In this document: positions 25,209 to 34,605 of the stretch, in pieces
How positions within the stretch are numbered: the stretch's first letter is position 1
How the letters are laid out: every line of letters starts with the position of its first letter
Assembly (NCBI GenBank): GCA_000381625.1
Contig: KB906767.1
Location: forward strand, 500,729-564,728
Source: Bryobacterales bacterium KBS 96
GTDB taxonomy: Bacteria; Acidobacteriota; Terriglobia; Bryobacterales; Bryobacteraceae
DNA length: 64,000 bases
Direction: 5' to 3'
Program-made: the position numbers and the translations under genes
The notes under the pieces: generated by a model
What the model was told of the DNA's origin: nothing
What the model saw: only the letters and a program-made list of their open reading frames with translations
Database searches by the model: none

Positions 25209-26585
25209 CTCAACCTCCCGGCGCCACTGGTGCACGAGTGTTTGGAGCCGATCCGTAATCTCCGGGTGATCGTGACGCAGGTTCTTGGTTTCTCCAGCGT
25301 CTTCACTGAGGTTCGAGAGAAATACCGCATCATCTCCGGTCAGAGGCTTGTTGCCGTCCGGGCTCCCATCGTGGGTAACGCCGTTCAACACCAGCTTCCA
25401 CGAGCCTTGCCGTATGGCAAGCTGAGGCCCTTCTGACCAGCACAGATATTCGTGAGGCGAATGCGCTTCTTGGGTGACCACGGGCCAAATATTTTTGCCG
25501 TCAATCGTGCGATCCGACGGTAATGAAGCCCCGGTGAGATGGCAAACGGTCGGCAATATATCGGCAGTCATGACAATTTCGTCGATTGTTTTGCCAGCCG
25601 GCACATGTCCTGGCCAGTTCATCACTCCGGGAACATGCATGCCGCCATCGAAGGTGCTGAATTTATAGCCGCGAAATGGTGTATTGTGTCCCGCGGTCGC
25701 ATATTGTTGATTCAACCCCGCACGGCGTTCCGTGGTGGCGCCATTGTCGCCAAGGACAAAGATCAAGGTATTGTCGCGTTGTCCCGTGCGCTCCAACGTT
25801 TCGACTATGCGCCCGACTGCGTCATCCGCGGCCGAGAGCATCGCTGCATACATCTGGCGTTCCTTTGGCAGATTCGGGAAGCGCTCGATGTACTTTTGCG
25901 GCGCATGCATCGGATAGTGTACGGCGTTGAACGCGGCATACAGGAAAAAGGGTTTATCGCGATTCGCCCCGATGAAGCGAACCGCCTCATCTCCAATCCG
26001 TTCGGTCAGGTACTGCCCGTTTTCAAACACTTCCTCCCGGTTGCGCCAAAGGTCGTGAAAATTCACGCGCTTGGGATCGCCCCAATAGAACCGGTGCGAG
26101 TAGTAATCTGTGCAGCCCTCGTGAAACCCGTAAAAATAATCAAACCCATGCGCGTTTGGCACGGTGTCCGGCGTGCTACCCAGGTGCCATTTGCCGGTGA
26201 GCGCGGTGGCGTAGCCGGCCTCTTTAAGGACAGCCGCGATGGTCTTCTCGGAAGAACGCAACGGCAGTCCATTATTGCCAACCCCAGCGCGGATCGGATA
26301 GCGCCCGGTCATCAGCGCGGAACGGGCCGGCGCACAGACCGGCGCGTTCGAGTACCAGTTCGTAAAGCGCGTTCCCTCCGCGCAAAGCCTGTCAACATTA
26401 GGCGTCTTGAGGTCCGCGGCGCCTAGAAATCCCAGGTCGTGCAGTCCCAGGTCATCAAAAAGAATGACAATGACGTTCGGTTTCGAAGGATCGGGGCTGC
26501 GGTCCGCTTTCATAATCGCGGGCAATTCTGCCGTGGCCAGCGCGCCGGCAAGCAGGTTACGGCGGGAAAGAGTGGAGCCATTCAT
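25200..26585 (-). CDS. Exported arylsulfatase-type sulfatase
   Basis: The 461-residue protein has an N-terminal Tat-like leader (TLSRRNLLAGALATAEL) and the alkaline-phosphatase-superfamily fold. Metal residues are in VILFDDLGLHDLG (Asp44, Asp45). The nucleophile motif C-A-P-A-R has Cys84, which must be converted to formylglycine. Further landmarks are GKWHLG near residue 136 and LGDNGATTE near 270. It probably releases sulfate from sulfated glycans in the periplasm. It follows a TonB receptor by 10 bp in the same direction, which suggests joint uptake and desulfation. No maturase gene is in the window. Confidence 0.92.
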   Translation of the reverse strand: MNGSTLSRRNLLAGALATAELPAIMKADRSPDPSKPNVIVILFDDLGLHDLGFLGAADLKTPNVDRLCAEGTRFTNWYSNAPVCAPARSALMTGRYPIRAGVGNNGLPLRSSEKTIAAVLKEAGYATALTGKWHLGSTPDTVPNAHGFDYFYGFHEGCTDYYSHRFYWGDPKRVNFHDLWRNREEVFENGQYLTERIGDEAVRFIGANRDKPFFLYAAFNAVHYPMHAPQKYIERFPNLPKERQMYAAMLSAADDAVGRIVETLERTGQRDNTLIFVLGDNGATTERRAGLNQQYATAGHNTPFRGYKFSTFDGGMHVPGVMNWPGHVPAGKTIDEIVMTADILPTVCHLTGASLPSDRTIDGKNIWPVVTQEAHSPHEYLCWSEGPQLAIRQGSWKLVLNGVTHDGSPDGNKPLTGDDAVFLSNLSEDAGETKNLRHDHPEITDRLQTLVHQWRREVEKN

Positions 26586-26595
26586 TGTATTGAGC

Positions 26596-29500
26596 CTAGA
26601 AGGAAAATCTCATCGCAAATTGAAGAATACGGTTCGGGCCGGCTGTCGAGCTGATCACGCCAGTGGTGGGAAGCGACAAAGTGCTGCCGGGCAAACCGAA
26701 TCGCGGATGGTTCAGCGCATCGAATGCCTCGGCGCGGAACTGGAGCGAACTCGCTTCGAACGGCAGCGCGAAATCGCGATGTATCGCGAAATCCACGGTG
26801 TTTGTGCCGGGTCCTCGCAGAATATTGCGGCCGGAGTTGCCAAACTGGTAGCTGGCGGGAGTCACGAAACATCCTGGGTCAAACCATCGCTGGATGGTGG
26901 GCGAAGCTAGTGTGCCGTTGCAAACGCGATCGGGAAACGAGACGTTGCCTGCATTGGCGTTATCGAACGGAAGCGTGACGGTAAAGGGAAGCCCGCTCTG
27001 TGCCTGATAGATTGTGGCGAGAGACCAGCCGCCCGCTAGCGCGCCCGCTACCCCCGATTGCAGCCACCTGTTTCCTTTTCCGAAAGGCAAATTCCACAAT
27101 CCGCTGAAGACAAACCGGAGAGGAACGTTGTTGTCGGATTGAGCGCGTTGCGCGAAGTAGTCGTAGCTGTTCTGCAAAGTATTGCCGGACCCGCAACCGT
27201 CGCAGAGATCCAGCGCAGGATTTTGAAGGTCAAGAGCATGCCCGTATGTGAAGCTCGAAAGAAATGAGAATCCGAGGCCGAAACGCTTCTCGACACGCGC
27301 CGAGAGTCCTTGATAGTAACTCCGGTCCCACGGTGACAGGTGCTTCACGGGTCCGCTTGTGTATTCCGCAAGCGGTCTGCGCGTATTCGGTGAACCCGGT
27401 CCGTTCACCAGAGGCTGGTTCCCCTGAGAGATACCCCAGAGGTGCACACCGGTATTTCCGACATAATTCACTTCGACCAGCGTATCGCCGGGAAACTGCT
27501 TTTGAATACTCAGGTTCCACTCCTGCACATATGGCGTTACGTATTGGGGAAACCAGCTTACCAGGGACGTCGTCGATGCCGGATCCAAAACGAATTGCTG
27601 GGGAGTGACGGGTGTGGGACGGGGCAGGGAATGGCTGGCGTCCAGCAGAAACGCCGTCGAAGGATGCAACTGATCGCTAAGCAGTGAAATCCCACCATAG
27701 CCGAAAAACGGCGGGTTGGAGGTCATCCGATTGGTGACACCCATGCCCTGATCCTGCGCGTAGAAGATGCCGTATGCGCCGCGCACGACCAGGCTCGAGA
27801 CCTTCGGAACCGTGTAGGCGAATCCAACGCGAGGGGCGATATTGTTCCAGTCGGTCGTCACGAGCGACCTGCTCTGGCCGTTCAATCCCGCAAACACGAG
27901 ATCGCCGAATTGCGGGCTCCCGGCGTCCAGAATGAAATTAGCCATCCGGTTGTTCACCTCGGTATAGGGAAAGAAGATTTCATAACGGACGCCAAGATTC
28001 AAGGTCAGATTGGAAGTGACAGACCACTGGTCATTCAAATAACCGCCGGTATATTTGCCACGCTCAATCGAATCGGCGATGGTTCCGGTATTCGCCGTGG
28101 TCGCCAGACCAAGCAACAAGTCCGCCGCGGCGGCGCCCGTGCCGGTGCGATGAGTTGGATCCTGCGTGAAAACCCCGTTAAATCCAAAATTGCCCCGGCC
28201 GCCCGATGCAGACATGGTAGTCGGACGGATCACCTGGACATTAATGCCCATCTTGAGCAGGTGGTGTGTCAGAGATTTTGAAAGATTGTTGGAGATGTCC
28301 CAGACACCAGACGATTTTGCCAACGGACTGTTATTGCAGCAGACTGGCTGCGCTCCAAGCCCCGAATATCCAGTGACATTGACTACCGGCGTACTGCTCT
28401 TCACGTTTGGATCGAGGCTACCTGGAATGATTTCGTTTCGCGGCTGCGTCGCGTCCTGAGCCAGTGTGAGCCGCGTCCAGCTAAAGCGAAATTCGTTGAC
28501 GAGTGTCGGGCTGAATGTTCTTGTGTACCCGTAGCTGATGCCTTCCGAGTTGATCGTCTGGTCAGCCGGAGTTTGCGCCGGCGGCGGGAGAGCGGAATCC
28601 GCGGCAAGAGTGGAGCGTGTGATCGCCATGCGAGCGAACATACTGTCTTTGTCTGAAAGCTGGATATCCCCGCGCAGAATCGCGTTGTGCGTTTGCTGGG
28701 TTTGGCTGGGATTGCTGGCGTAGTTGTTGGCAATGCCCGGCAGATTGGGCAGCGGATACCAATTCAAGAGCTGTTGCCCAATTGCATTGATACGGTCGGC
28801 GGGGATGACGTTTCCCGCAAAAAGAGCCCTTTGGCCCGCGCTGTTCAAACTATCGGGGTCATAAATCGCGGTGCTGCCGAAATTGCCAGTTCGGATCGCG
28901 GCCGTGGGCACGGTGGAAATGGCCGCGGCTTCACCCCGGTCATGAAGCCCTTCGTAAGCGCCAAAGAGCCATGCCCGATTTCGAAGCAGCGGACCACCTA
29001 GCGAACCGCCGTATTGATTTTGAACCAGCAGGGGTTTATGCCCGTTCACGGCAAAGAAACTCGCAGCGTCCAGCTTGTCGTTCCGGAGATAGTCGTAAGC
29101 TGTGCCGTGCAAATGGTTCGTCCCGCTCTTCGTAATGACGTTGACCACTCCGCCGGCCGAGGCGCCGAATTCCGCCGAGTAATTGCTGGTCTGCACCGTG
29201 AACTCGTTGATCGCGTCGAGAGGCGGCCTCACCATATCTCGAGTGCGATTATCCAGTCCACGCAGATAGTTGTCGTTCCGAGCGCCATCCAGCAAAAACG
29301 CATTCTGCAGTCCGGTGTTGCCGTAAGCAGAGAAACTGTTGTCTCGGCTCCCGGTGGAGGGAACGACGCCAGCGGTGAGGTTGGCCAACTGCAGATAATT
29401 TCTCCCATTCAGCGGAAGCTCCTGGATCTGCCGCTGCCCCGTAACTTGTGCCAGAGTGCTTGAGCTTTGCTGGACGAGCGGAATCTGTCCGACAACTGTG

Positions 29501-29880
29501 ACGGATTGGCTCGCCGTTCCGGTCTGCAGCTTTAACGTGAGCGTTACCGTCTCGCCGACGTGTATCCCCACCCTGCGGTGGACCAGTGTGTCGAATCCGG
29601 GAGCGGAGGCGCTGATGTCATACACGCCTGGCTGTAGGAACGTAGCGGCCGCAACCCCGCTTCCATTCGTTGTCAGCGTGCGGGCAATGTTGCCGCTCTG
29701 CGCGCCCTTGATTTGCACGATTGCGTTCGCGATAACAGCATCGCTTTGATCCAGCACGTGGACTTCAGCCCCGCCGGTCGCCGTTTGCGTCAGCAACTTA
29801 AAGCCACCGACTAAAATGATGCCCATCAAGAGGCTGAGTGAAAACTGTAATGTGTTACCGGCGATGCGTGAAAAGCTCAT
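26596..29880 (-). CDS. TonB-dependent receptor with N-terminal carboxypeptidase-regulatory-like domain
   Basis: This outer-membrane receptor of about 1094 residues has a signal-like leader, then a CarboxypepD_reg domain (EVHVLDQSDAVIANAIVQIK, continuing to VTVVGQIP). The plug follows (LPLNGRNYLQLANLTAGVV, YSAEFGASAGGVVNVITKSG), and a barrel ends ILQFAMRFSF. Either the ATG at 29880 or a GTG two codons earlier may start it. The sulfatase directly downstream suggests the ligand is a sulfated oligosaccharide; this is inferred. It is a different paralogue from the receptor at 12516-15359. Confidence 0.92.
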   Translation of the reverse strand: MSFSRIAGNTLQFSLSLLMGIILVGGFKLLTQTATGGAEVHVLDQSDAVIANAIVQIKGAQSGNIARTLTTNGSGVAAATFLQPGVYDISASAPGFDTLVHRRVGIHVGETVTLTLKLQTGTASQSVTVVGQIPLVQQSSSTLAQVTGQRQIQELPLNGRNYLQLANLTAGVVPSTGSRDNSFSAYGNTGLQNAFLLDGARNDNYLRGLDNRTRDMVRPPLDAINEFTVQTSNYSAEFGASAGGVVNVITKSGTNHLHGTAYDYLRNDKLDAASFFAVNGHKPLLVQNQYGGSLGGPLLRNRAWLFGAYEGLHDRGEAAAISTVPTAAIRTGNFGSTAIYDPDSLNSAGQRALFAGNVIPADRINAIGQQLLNWYPLPNLPGIANNYASNPSQTQQTHNAILRGDIQLSDKDSMFARMAITRSTLAADSALPPPAQTPADQTINSEGISYGYTRTFSPTLVNEFRFSWTRLTLAQDATQPRNEIIPGSLDPNVKSSTPVVNVTGYSGLGAQPVCCNNSPLAKSSGVWDISNNLSKSLTHHLLKMGINVQVIRPTTMSASGGRGNFGFNGVFTQDPTHRTGTGAAAADLLLGLATTANTGTIADSIERGKYTGGYLNDQWSVTSNLTLNLGVRYEIFFPYTEVNNRMANFILDAGSPQFGDLVFAGLNGQSRSLVTTDWNNIAPRVGFAYTVPKVSSLVVRGAYGIFYAQDQGMGVTNRMTSNPPFFGYGGISLLSDQLHPSTAFLLDASHSLPRPTPVTPQQFVLDPASTTSLVSWFPQYVTPYVQEWNLSIQKQFPGDTLVEVNYVGNTGVHLWGISQGNQPLVNGPGSPNTRRPLAEYTSGPVKHLSPWDRSYYQGLSARVEKRFGLGFSFLSSFTYGHALDLQNPALDLCDGCGSGNTLQNSYDYFAQRAQSDNNVPLRFVFSGLWNLPFGKGNRWLQSGVAGALAGGWSLATIYQAQSGLPFTVTLPFDNANAGNVSFPDRVCNGTLASPTIQRWFDPGCFVTPASYQFGNSGRNILRGPGTNTVDFAIHRDFALPFEASSLQFRAEAFDALNHPRFGLPGSTLSLPTTGVISSTAGPNRILQFAMRFSF

Positions 29881-29886
29881 TTGCAC

Positions 29887-30248
29887 AATATAGCATTGTC
29901 GATAGAAATGATAGCCATTAAGCTGAACCCGACCTCGCTTTTTTTTACCTGCACTGAGGGGGAAAACGATCAGAGCTTTCGCTCAACACGAGAATCGGCG
30001 TGGCCGACCTGCGGTGACAAGCGTTTTCAGGAGTTCTTCACTGTGAAAACACGAGCGCGGCGGTCTTAATGCTGGCGAACTTGGACGACCTTGACAATTC
30101 GCAAACTGCTTTTGATTGGAATATGTGCCCGGCGCAGCCCGCCCGACTCATGGAATTGAGCGCCCTTCTGAACACGGCCATCACAACGTGCCGGTCGAGT
30201 TAAAAAGAGCAAAGACACCCATGCCGTTTTTGCCGTGTGCCGCGAGCG
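29887..30248. other. Intergenic stretch without a recognised gene
   Basis: These 362 bp lie between the receptor start and the M23 peptidase stop. A few short open frames exist but none has coding character or a ribosome-binding site. AT-rich DNA near 29890-29950 is the likely promoter region of the receptor/sulfatase operon. TTGACA occurs at about 30090 but has no convincing -10 partner. Confidence 0.5.
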
Positions 30249-31145
30249 TTAGAGACCGAGGTCGCTGTGAGCGGGTTTTGTGGGAAGGGCCAGCGTGGAT
30301 TTTGCCAAATACTTATATGGGTTGACGGGGATTCCGCCGAGGCGCACCTCGTAATGGAGATGGGGACCGGTTGCGTGTCCGGTTCCTCCAGAGAGCGCAA
30401 CTACTTGGCCCCGCCGCACTTCCTGGCCGGGGATCACCATGAATTGCGATAAATGCGCATAGTAGGTTTCTATGCCGTTGCCGTGATCGACTACCACCAG
30501 CTTGCCGTAGCCTCCATCCCATTGCGCCTTCAGGACCACTCCGTCCGCCGTGACGTGCACCGGCGTGCCCCGCGGGGCGGTGAGATCGACTCCTTTATGA
30601 AAGGCTCCTTCACCGGAGAACGGGTCCATACGGGCGCCGAACGAGCTGCGCAGAATGCCGTTCACCGGCCACAAACTCGGCTGCGTGTTGACCTGCCATT
30701 GATGCGGATACCGGTCATAGATTCCCGACAGGTTGCCCGACATCAGGAAATTGTAGGTTCCAATCGTCTGTTCCACGGTCGGCGTCAACGGATTGGCGGT
30801 TGCCAGTTCATCCGGACTAACCGGCTTCTGCTGCGTTACGCCATAAGCAATGGATACTTCACTCGCAAGATTCTGTAGCGTCGCAATCTGATCGGTTCGC
30901 TGCTTGGAGATGCGTTGCAACTCTTCATAGCGCGAGCGCAGGTGGTCGAAATTGGCCCTCAGTTCGTTATAGTGATAAGCCTTCCACGTCATCCGAACGT
31001 AGCTCGAAAGGAGAAAGAAGCACACGAGCCCGACGACAGCGACCGAACCCAGAAGGTAGTACAGCGTCCGATAACTGACCTGTATGCGCTTCACCCGCCC
31101 GTGAAGGGAATGGGCGAGTTCAAGGACAAAAAAGGGCTGGGTCAT
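30249..31145 (-). CDS. Membrane-anchored M23-family peptidase
   Basis: The 298-residue protein has a short cytoplasmic start, one transmembrane helix (residues ~28-50, YYLLGSVAVVGLVCFFLLSS), and a coiled-coil (ELRANFDHLRSRYEELQRIS, continuing to ~95). The C-terminal LytM/M23 domain follows. Zinc ligands are His183 and Asp187 in FHKGVDL and His264 in PHLHYE, with His231 in YYAHLS as the catalytic partner. The metal site is complete, so it is probably an active endopeptidase acting on peptidoglycan cross-links. The layout resembles MepM-like or sporulation-type SpoIIQ proteins. It lies 131 bp downstream of the sigma-54 regulator. Confidence 0.9.
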   Translation of the reverse strand: MTQPFFVLELAHSLHGRVKRIQVSYRTLYYLLGSVAVVGLVCFFLLSSYVRMTWKAYHYNELRANFDHLRSRYEELQRISKQRTDQIATLQNLASEVSIAYGVTQQKPVSPDELATANPLTPTVEQTIGTYNFLMSGNLSGIYDRYPHQWQVNTQPSLWPVNGILRSSFGARMDPFSGEGAFHKGVDLTAPRGTPVHVTADGVVLKAQWDGGYGKLVVVDHGNGIETYYAHLSQFMVIPGQEVRRGQVVALSGGTGHATGPHLHYEVRLGGIPVNPYKYLAKSTLALPTKPAHSDLGL

Positions 31146-31276
31146 CCTATCCTCTCGGGGGCATCCCTAATCCCTTAATGCACCCCGGGGTTATATGAAA
31201 TAAACGAATGCTCAGATTAACTCCCATGGGAAAACGTGTCAAGACTATAACTGTAAGAAATACTCCTTAAGCTATT

Positions 31277-32785
31277 TTAACGCCGTTCACTCTCGGTAGT
31301 CGCTTTCCTGCGGATCTCGACGTTCAGCCGCTTGATCTTTTGATTTAGCGTCGACAGCGGGATATGGAGCCGTTCGGCCGCTTCCGTTTGACTATAGTTC
31401 ACTTCTTCAAGGGACTCGACAATCGTTTTCCGCTCGAAATCCGCCACCATTTCGAACAGGGAGGCGTCGGACGGCAGCGTTCCGCTGGCATCGCGGCGGA
31501 TCTTCAGGCCTCCGATCTGCTGCAGATAATCCGGAAGAACATGCGCCGGAACCGAACCGGAGTTTGCGAGCACCACGGCTCGTTCAACCACATTCTCCAA
31601 CTCGCGGACATTGCCCGGCCAGGTATGCTCCATCAGAATTTGCACGGCGTCCGGCTCGAAGCTGAGAACTGAGAGTTTCTCGTTATTGAGAAATTTTTCG
31701 TTTTCCCGGCAATACTTGGTGAAGAAGTGCTCGACCAGCGGCGGAATATCCTCTTTGCGGTCGCGGAGCGGCGGAAGATCGAGGTTAATGACGTTCAACC
31801 GGTAGTAGAGATCCTCGCGGAATTTGCCTTCGTCCACCTGCTTTTTCAAGTCGGCGTTCGTGGCGGCGATGATCCGCACGTCCACCTTCACGCTTTCGCT
31901 CGATCCGAGAGGAAGAAACTCGCGATCCTGCATGACGCGCAGAAGCTTCACCTGAATCTCTGGACTGATGGTGCCGATTTCGTCAAAGAAGATCGTTCCG
32001 CGATTGGCCGTCTCAAACAGACCCTTTTGACGGGCAATTGCTCCGGTAAATGCACCTTTCACGTGGCCGAAGAGAATGGATTCCAGCAGGTCCGAGGGCA
32101 GGGAACCGCTGTTTACCGGAACAAACGCGTGGTCGGCCCTGGCGGAATGGGCGTGAATAGCCTTGGCTATTAGCTCTTTGCCGGTGCCCGTCTCGCCGGT
32201 CACCAGAATGGTGGCGCGGCTGGGGGCCACCTGGGCAACTTCGTCCAGCAATTTCAGCATCTGGTGGCTTTTACCGACAATGTTCGGGAACGCATACCGC
32301 TGCTTCAGCGCACGCTTGAGCTGAGCGTTCTCGCGCTCCAAGCGGCCGCGGGCAATCATGTGATCGATCTCGATCAGCAGTTTCTCGTTGTCCCAGGGTT
32401 TCGAGAAATAATCGTTCGCGCCGAGTTTCAGCGCTTTGACGGCCACTTCCACCGAGCCGTAAGCCGTCAGCATGAATACGGGCGTCTCCGTGTCGCGCTG
32501 CCGTATGTCGGTCAGCACTTCCATCCCGGAGCGGTCCGGCATCATCAGGTCCAGCAGAACCAGATCGTAGGCGTTCGATTCGAATTTCTGGAGACCTACA
32601 GTAGCGTTTTCTGCCAGCTCCACACGGTAATTTTCAGCTGTCAATAAGAGTTCCAGACTTTCCCGGATGTCGGCTTCATCGTCGATGACAAGGATACGCC
32701 GGGCCGCGGGCGGAGACACACGGTCAACCGGCAGATCCGAGACGCTGAAATTTGAAAGTGCCACTAGTGAAGTTGTACCAGACAC
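31277..32785 (-). CDS. NtrC-family sigma-54-dependent response regulator
   Basis: The 502-residue protein has a receiver domain (RILVIDDEADIRESLELLL, phosphoacceptor Asp in LVLLDLMMPDRSG, KPWDN near residue 135). An AAA+ sigma-54 interaction domain follows (GETGTGKE Walker A, GAFTGA loop, FFDEIG Walker B), with a Fis-type HTH at the end (SQTEAAERLHIPLSTLNQKI). The GAFTGA motif is intact, so it should activate sigma-54 promoters. No histidine kinase is adjacent, so its input is unknown. It begins with a GTG, and is divergent from the glycosyltransferase. Confidence 0.93.
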   Translation of the reverse strand: MSGTTSLVALSNFSVSDLPVDRVSPPAARRILVIDDEADIRESLELLLTAENYRVELAENATVGLQKFESNAYDLVLLDLMMPDRSGMEVLTDIRQRDTETPVFMLTAYGSVEVAVKALKLGANDYFSKPWDNEKLLIEIDHMIARGRLERENAQLKRALKQRYAFPNIVGKSHQMLKLLDEVAQVAPSRATILVTGETGTGKELIAKAIHAHSARADHAFVPVNSGSLPSDLLESILFGHVKGAFTGAIARQKGLFETANRGTIFFDEIGTISPEIQVKLLRVMQDREFLPLGSSESVKVDVRIIAATNADLKKQVDEGKFREDLYYRLNVINLDLPPLRDRKEDIPPLVEHFFTKYCRENEKFLNNEKLSVLSFEPDAVQILMEHTWPGNVRELENVVERAVVLANSGSVPAHVLPDYLQQIGGLKIRRDASGTLPSDASLFEMVADFERKTIVESLEEVNYSQTEAAERLHIPLSTLNQKIKRLNVEIRRKATTESERR

Positions 32786-32803
32786 CGGCTCGCTCGAACC
32801 TTC

Positions 32804-32833
32804 TTGACGGAAATGAAACGGCTAGGGTATTGT
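32804..32833 (+). promoter_or_regulatory. Candidate sigma-70 promoter of the glycosyltransferase gene
   Basis: TTGACG (32804-32809) and TATTGT (32828-32833) are 18 bp apart in the divergent space between the regulator and the glycosyltransferase. The predicted start of transcription would leave a leader of about 65 nt before the ATG at 32904. By-eye call. Confidence 0.35.
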
Positions 32834-32903
32834 GGCTGCGAATACCATAGTGTACGCCTGCCGGTGGCGCGCCCGTCGCGTTATGGGAGTACTATAACCA
32901 TTG

Positions 32904-34124
32904 ATGGCAAATCCGGGCTTGAGGAGTTCAGCCGGCGCCGCCCCCTGTGCTCCTGCCGCGCAAGTTGCGCGGGCCATCGAACTTTCCATCGTAATGCCTT
33001 GTCTCAACGAAGCGGAGACTCTGGGCGAATGCATCCGGAAGGCATCGGCCTTTCTCGATAACAACGGCATCTGCGGCGAGATACTCGTCGGGGATAACGG
33101 GTCCACCGATGGCTCTCGGGAATTGGCTGGTTTGCTCGGCGCCCGGGTAGTGGCAGTGCCGCTTCGCGGATACGGGGCGGCGATTTATCACGCCTCGCTC
33201 GCCGCGCGCGGGCGCTATGTTATCGTCGGCGATTCGGACGACAGTTACGACTTTACCGGCCTCATGCCGTTCGTCGACAAACTGCGGGCGGGCTACGACC
33301 TGGTGATGGGAAACCGGTTTCTCGGCGGAATCAAGCCGGGCGCCATGCCCTGGAAGAATCGCTATCTCGGAAATCCGGCGCTGACTTCCATTGGACGCCT
33401 GTTCTTCCGCTCGCCCGCGTCGGATTTTCATTGCGGGCTGCGCGGCTATCGCCTGGACGCATTTAACGATCTCGACCTTCGCATGACGGGCATGGAATTC
33501 GCCTCCGAGATGGTGATTAAAGCCACTCTAAAAGGCAAGCGCATCGCAGAGGTTCCGACAACGCTGAGTCCTGACGGCCGCTCGCATCGTTCGCATCTTC
33601 GACCGTGGCGCGATGGTTGGCGCCATCTGCGCTTCATGCTTCTTTTCAGCCCGAACTGGCTGTTCTTTTATCCGGGCGCCGCGCTGATATTACTCGGCGC
33701 GCTGCTTGGCGGGAGACTGCTCGCAGGACCGCTTACGATCGGGCATGTGGAACTCGACGTTCACACGCTGCTGTATTGCGCCATGCTGCTCTGGATGGGG
33801 TTCCAATCGGCGCTGTTCTCCGTCTTCACGAAAGTGTTTGCCATTGGAGAAGGGCTCCTGCCTGGAGATCCGCTGCTGGCGAAACTGTCCCGCTTTTTCA
33901 CGCTTGAACGGGGACTGGCGATCGGAGGCGGCCTGATGCTTCTGGGGATTGCCCTGTCGCTGCGGGCCGTGGCGCATTGGGAGTCGTTGGATTTCGGCAA
34001 CCTTTATCCGCCGCAAGTCTTGCGGCAGGTGATCCCAGCGGTGGTTTCGGTCACGCTCGGATTGCAAGTTGTGCTGTCCAGCTTTTTTCTGAGTGTGCTT
34101 TCGCTGAAATTCCGGCGCTGGTAG
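32904..34124 (+). CDS. Membrane GT2 glycosyltransferase (dolichol-phosphate-mannose-synthase type)
   Basis: The 406-residue protein has an N-terminal GT2 domain: LSIVMPCLNEAETLGECIRK, VGDNGSTDGSREL, VIVGDSDDSYDF (the DXD-like site) and GLRGYRLDAF. Four to five membrane helices fill the C-terminal ~170 residues (LFFYPGAALILLGALLGG and further). This layout fits polyprenyl-phosphate sugar synthases and envelope glycan enzymes. I used the ATG at 32904; a TTG directly before it is also open. It lies divergent from the sigma-54 regulator, and no other envelope-glycan genes are near. Confidence 0.88.
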   Translation: MANPGLRSSAGAAPCAPAAQVARAIELSIVMPCLNEAETLGECIRKASAFLDNNGICGEILVGDNGSTDGSRELAGLLGARVVAVPLRGYGAAIYHASLAARGRYVIVGDSDDSYDFTGLMPFVDKLRAGYDLVMGNRFLGGIKPGAMPWKNRYLGNPALTSIGRLFFRSPASDFHCGLRGYRLDAFNDLDLRMTGMEFASEMVIKATLKGKRIAEVPTTLSPDGRSHRSHLRPWRDGWRHLRFMLLFSPNWLFFYPGAALILLGALLGGRLLAGPLTIGHVELDVHTLLYCAMLLWMGFQSALFSVFTKVFAIGEGLLPGDPLLAKLSRFFTLERGLAIGGGLMLLGIALSLRAVAHWESLDFGNLYPPQVLRQVIPAVVSVTLGLQVVLSSFFLSVLSLKFRRW

Positions 34125-34188
34125 TACGCAGCTTCCGCTAACTTCCGGATTGGCAGCGATCCGGACAGAATACGATCCAATATATACC

Positions 34189-34218
34189 TTGACACGCATA
34201 TACCCTGCAAAGTATACA
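34189..34218 (+). promoter_or_regulatory. Candidate promoter/operator of the ArsR-headed cluster
   Basis: TTGACA (34189-34194) and TATACA (34213-34218) are 18 bp apart. TATACC occurs twice within this region (TATACCTTG and TATACCCTG), and TATAC recurs at the -10, so the repeats may be ArsR contact sites. The expected transcription start is near the GTG at 34225. Confidence 0.5.
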
Positions 34219-34224
34219 TTGAGA

Positions 34225-34590
34225 GTGGAATCTGTGTTTGACATCATTGCGGAGCCGAATCGCCGCGCGATACTGAGCCTTCTGGTCTCGTCACAACAGT
34301 CGGTGGGCGAGATCGAGCGTCAACTCCGTATGCCGCAGCCGACCGTGTCAAAACACCTGCGAGTACTACGCGAGGCCGGTTTCGTGGAATCCACGGTGGA
34401 CGCACAGCGCCGTCTCTACCGGCTGAAACCTGAACCACTTCAGGAGATCGATGCCTGGCTGGCTCCGTTCCGCCGGTTCTGGTCCGCTCACGTAGATGCT
34501 CTCGAACGCCACCTTGACCGCATGGATCAGTCAACACCAACGAAAAGGAAGGACAAGGAGAAGACGACGCGGCCCAAACCGCGAACCTGA
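34225..34590 (+). CDS. ArsR-family winged-helix regulator
   Basis: The 121-residue protein is a compact ArsR/SmtB domain: VFDIIAEPNRRAILSLLVSS, VGEIERQLRMPQPTVSKHLR (recognition helix) and LREAGFVESTVDAQRRLYRL. There is no CXC metal site, so it belongs to the non-metal subgroup that usually heads operons with VOC and SRPBCC proteins. I chose the GTG at 34225; the longer TTG start would place the promoter inside the gene. A Lys-rich tail (TKRKDKEKTTRPKPRT) ends the protein. It probably represses its own operon. Confidence 0.88.
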   Translation: MESVFDIIAEPNRRAILSLLVSSQQSVGEIERQLRMPQPTVSKHLRVLREAGFVESTVDAQRRLYRLKPEPLQEIDAWLAPFRRFWSAHVDALERHLDRMDQSTPTKRKDKEKTTRPKPRT

Positions 34591-34605
34591 CAAAGGAGAA
34601 ACGAA

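Noticed and set aside
25539-26426. A 295-codon frame opposite the sulfatase
   Set aside because: It mirrors a well-supported sulfatase and shows no recognisable motif or start signal.
33690-34247. A 185-codon frame opposite the glycosyltransferase
   Set aside because: Low-complexity Gln/Arg-rich product, antisense to a clear membrane protein.
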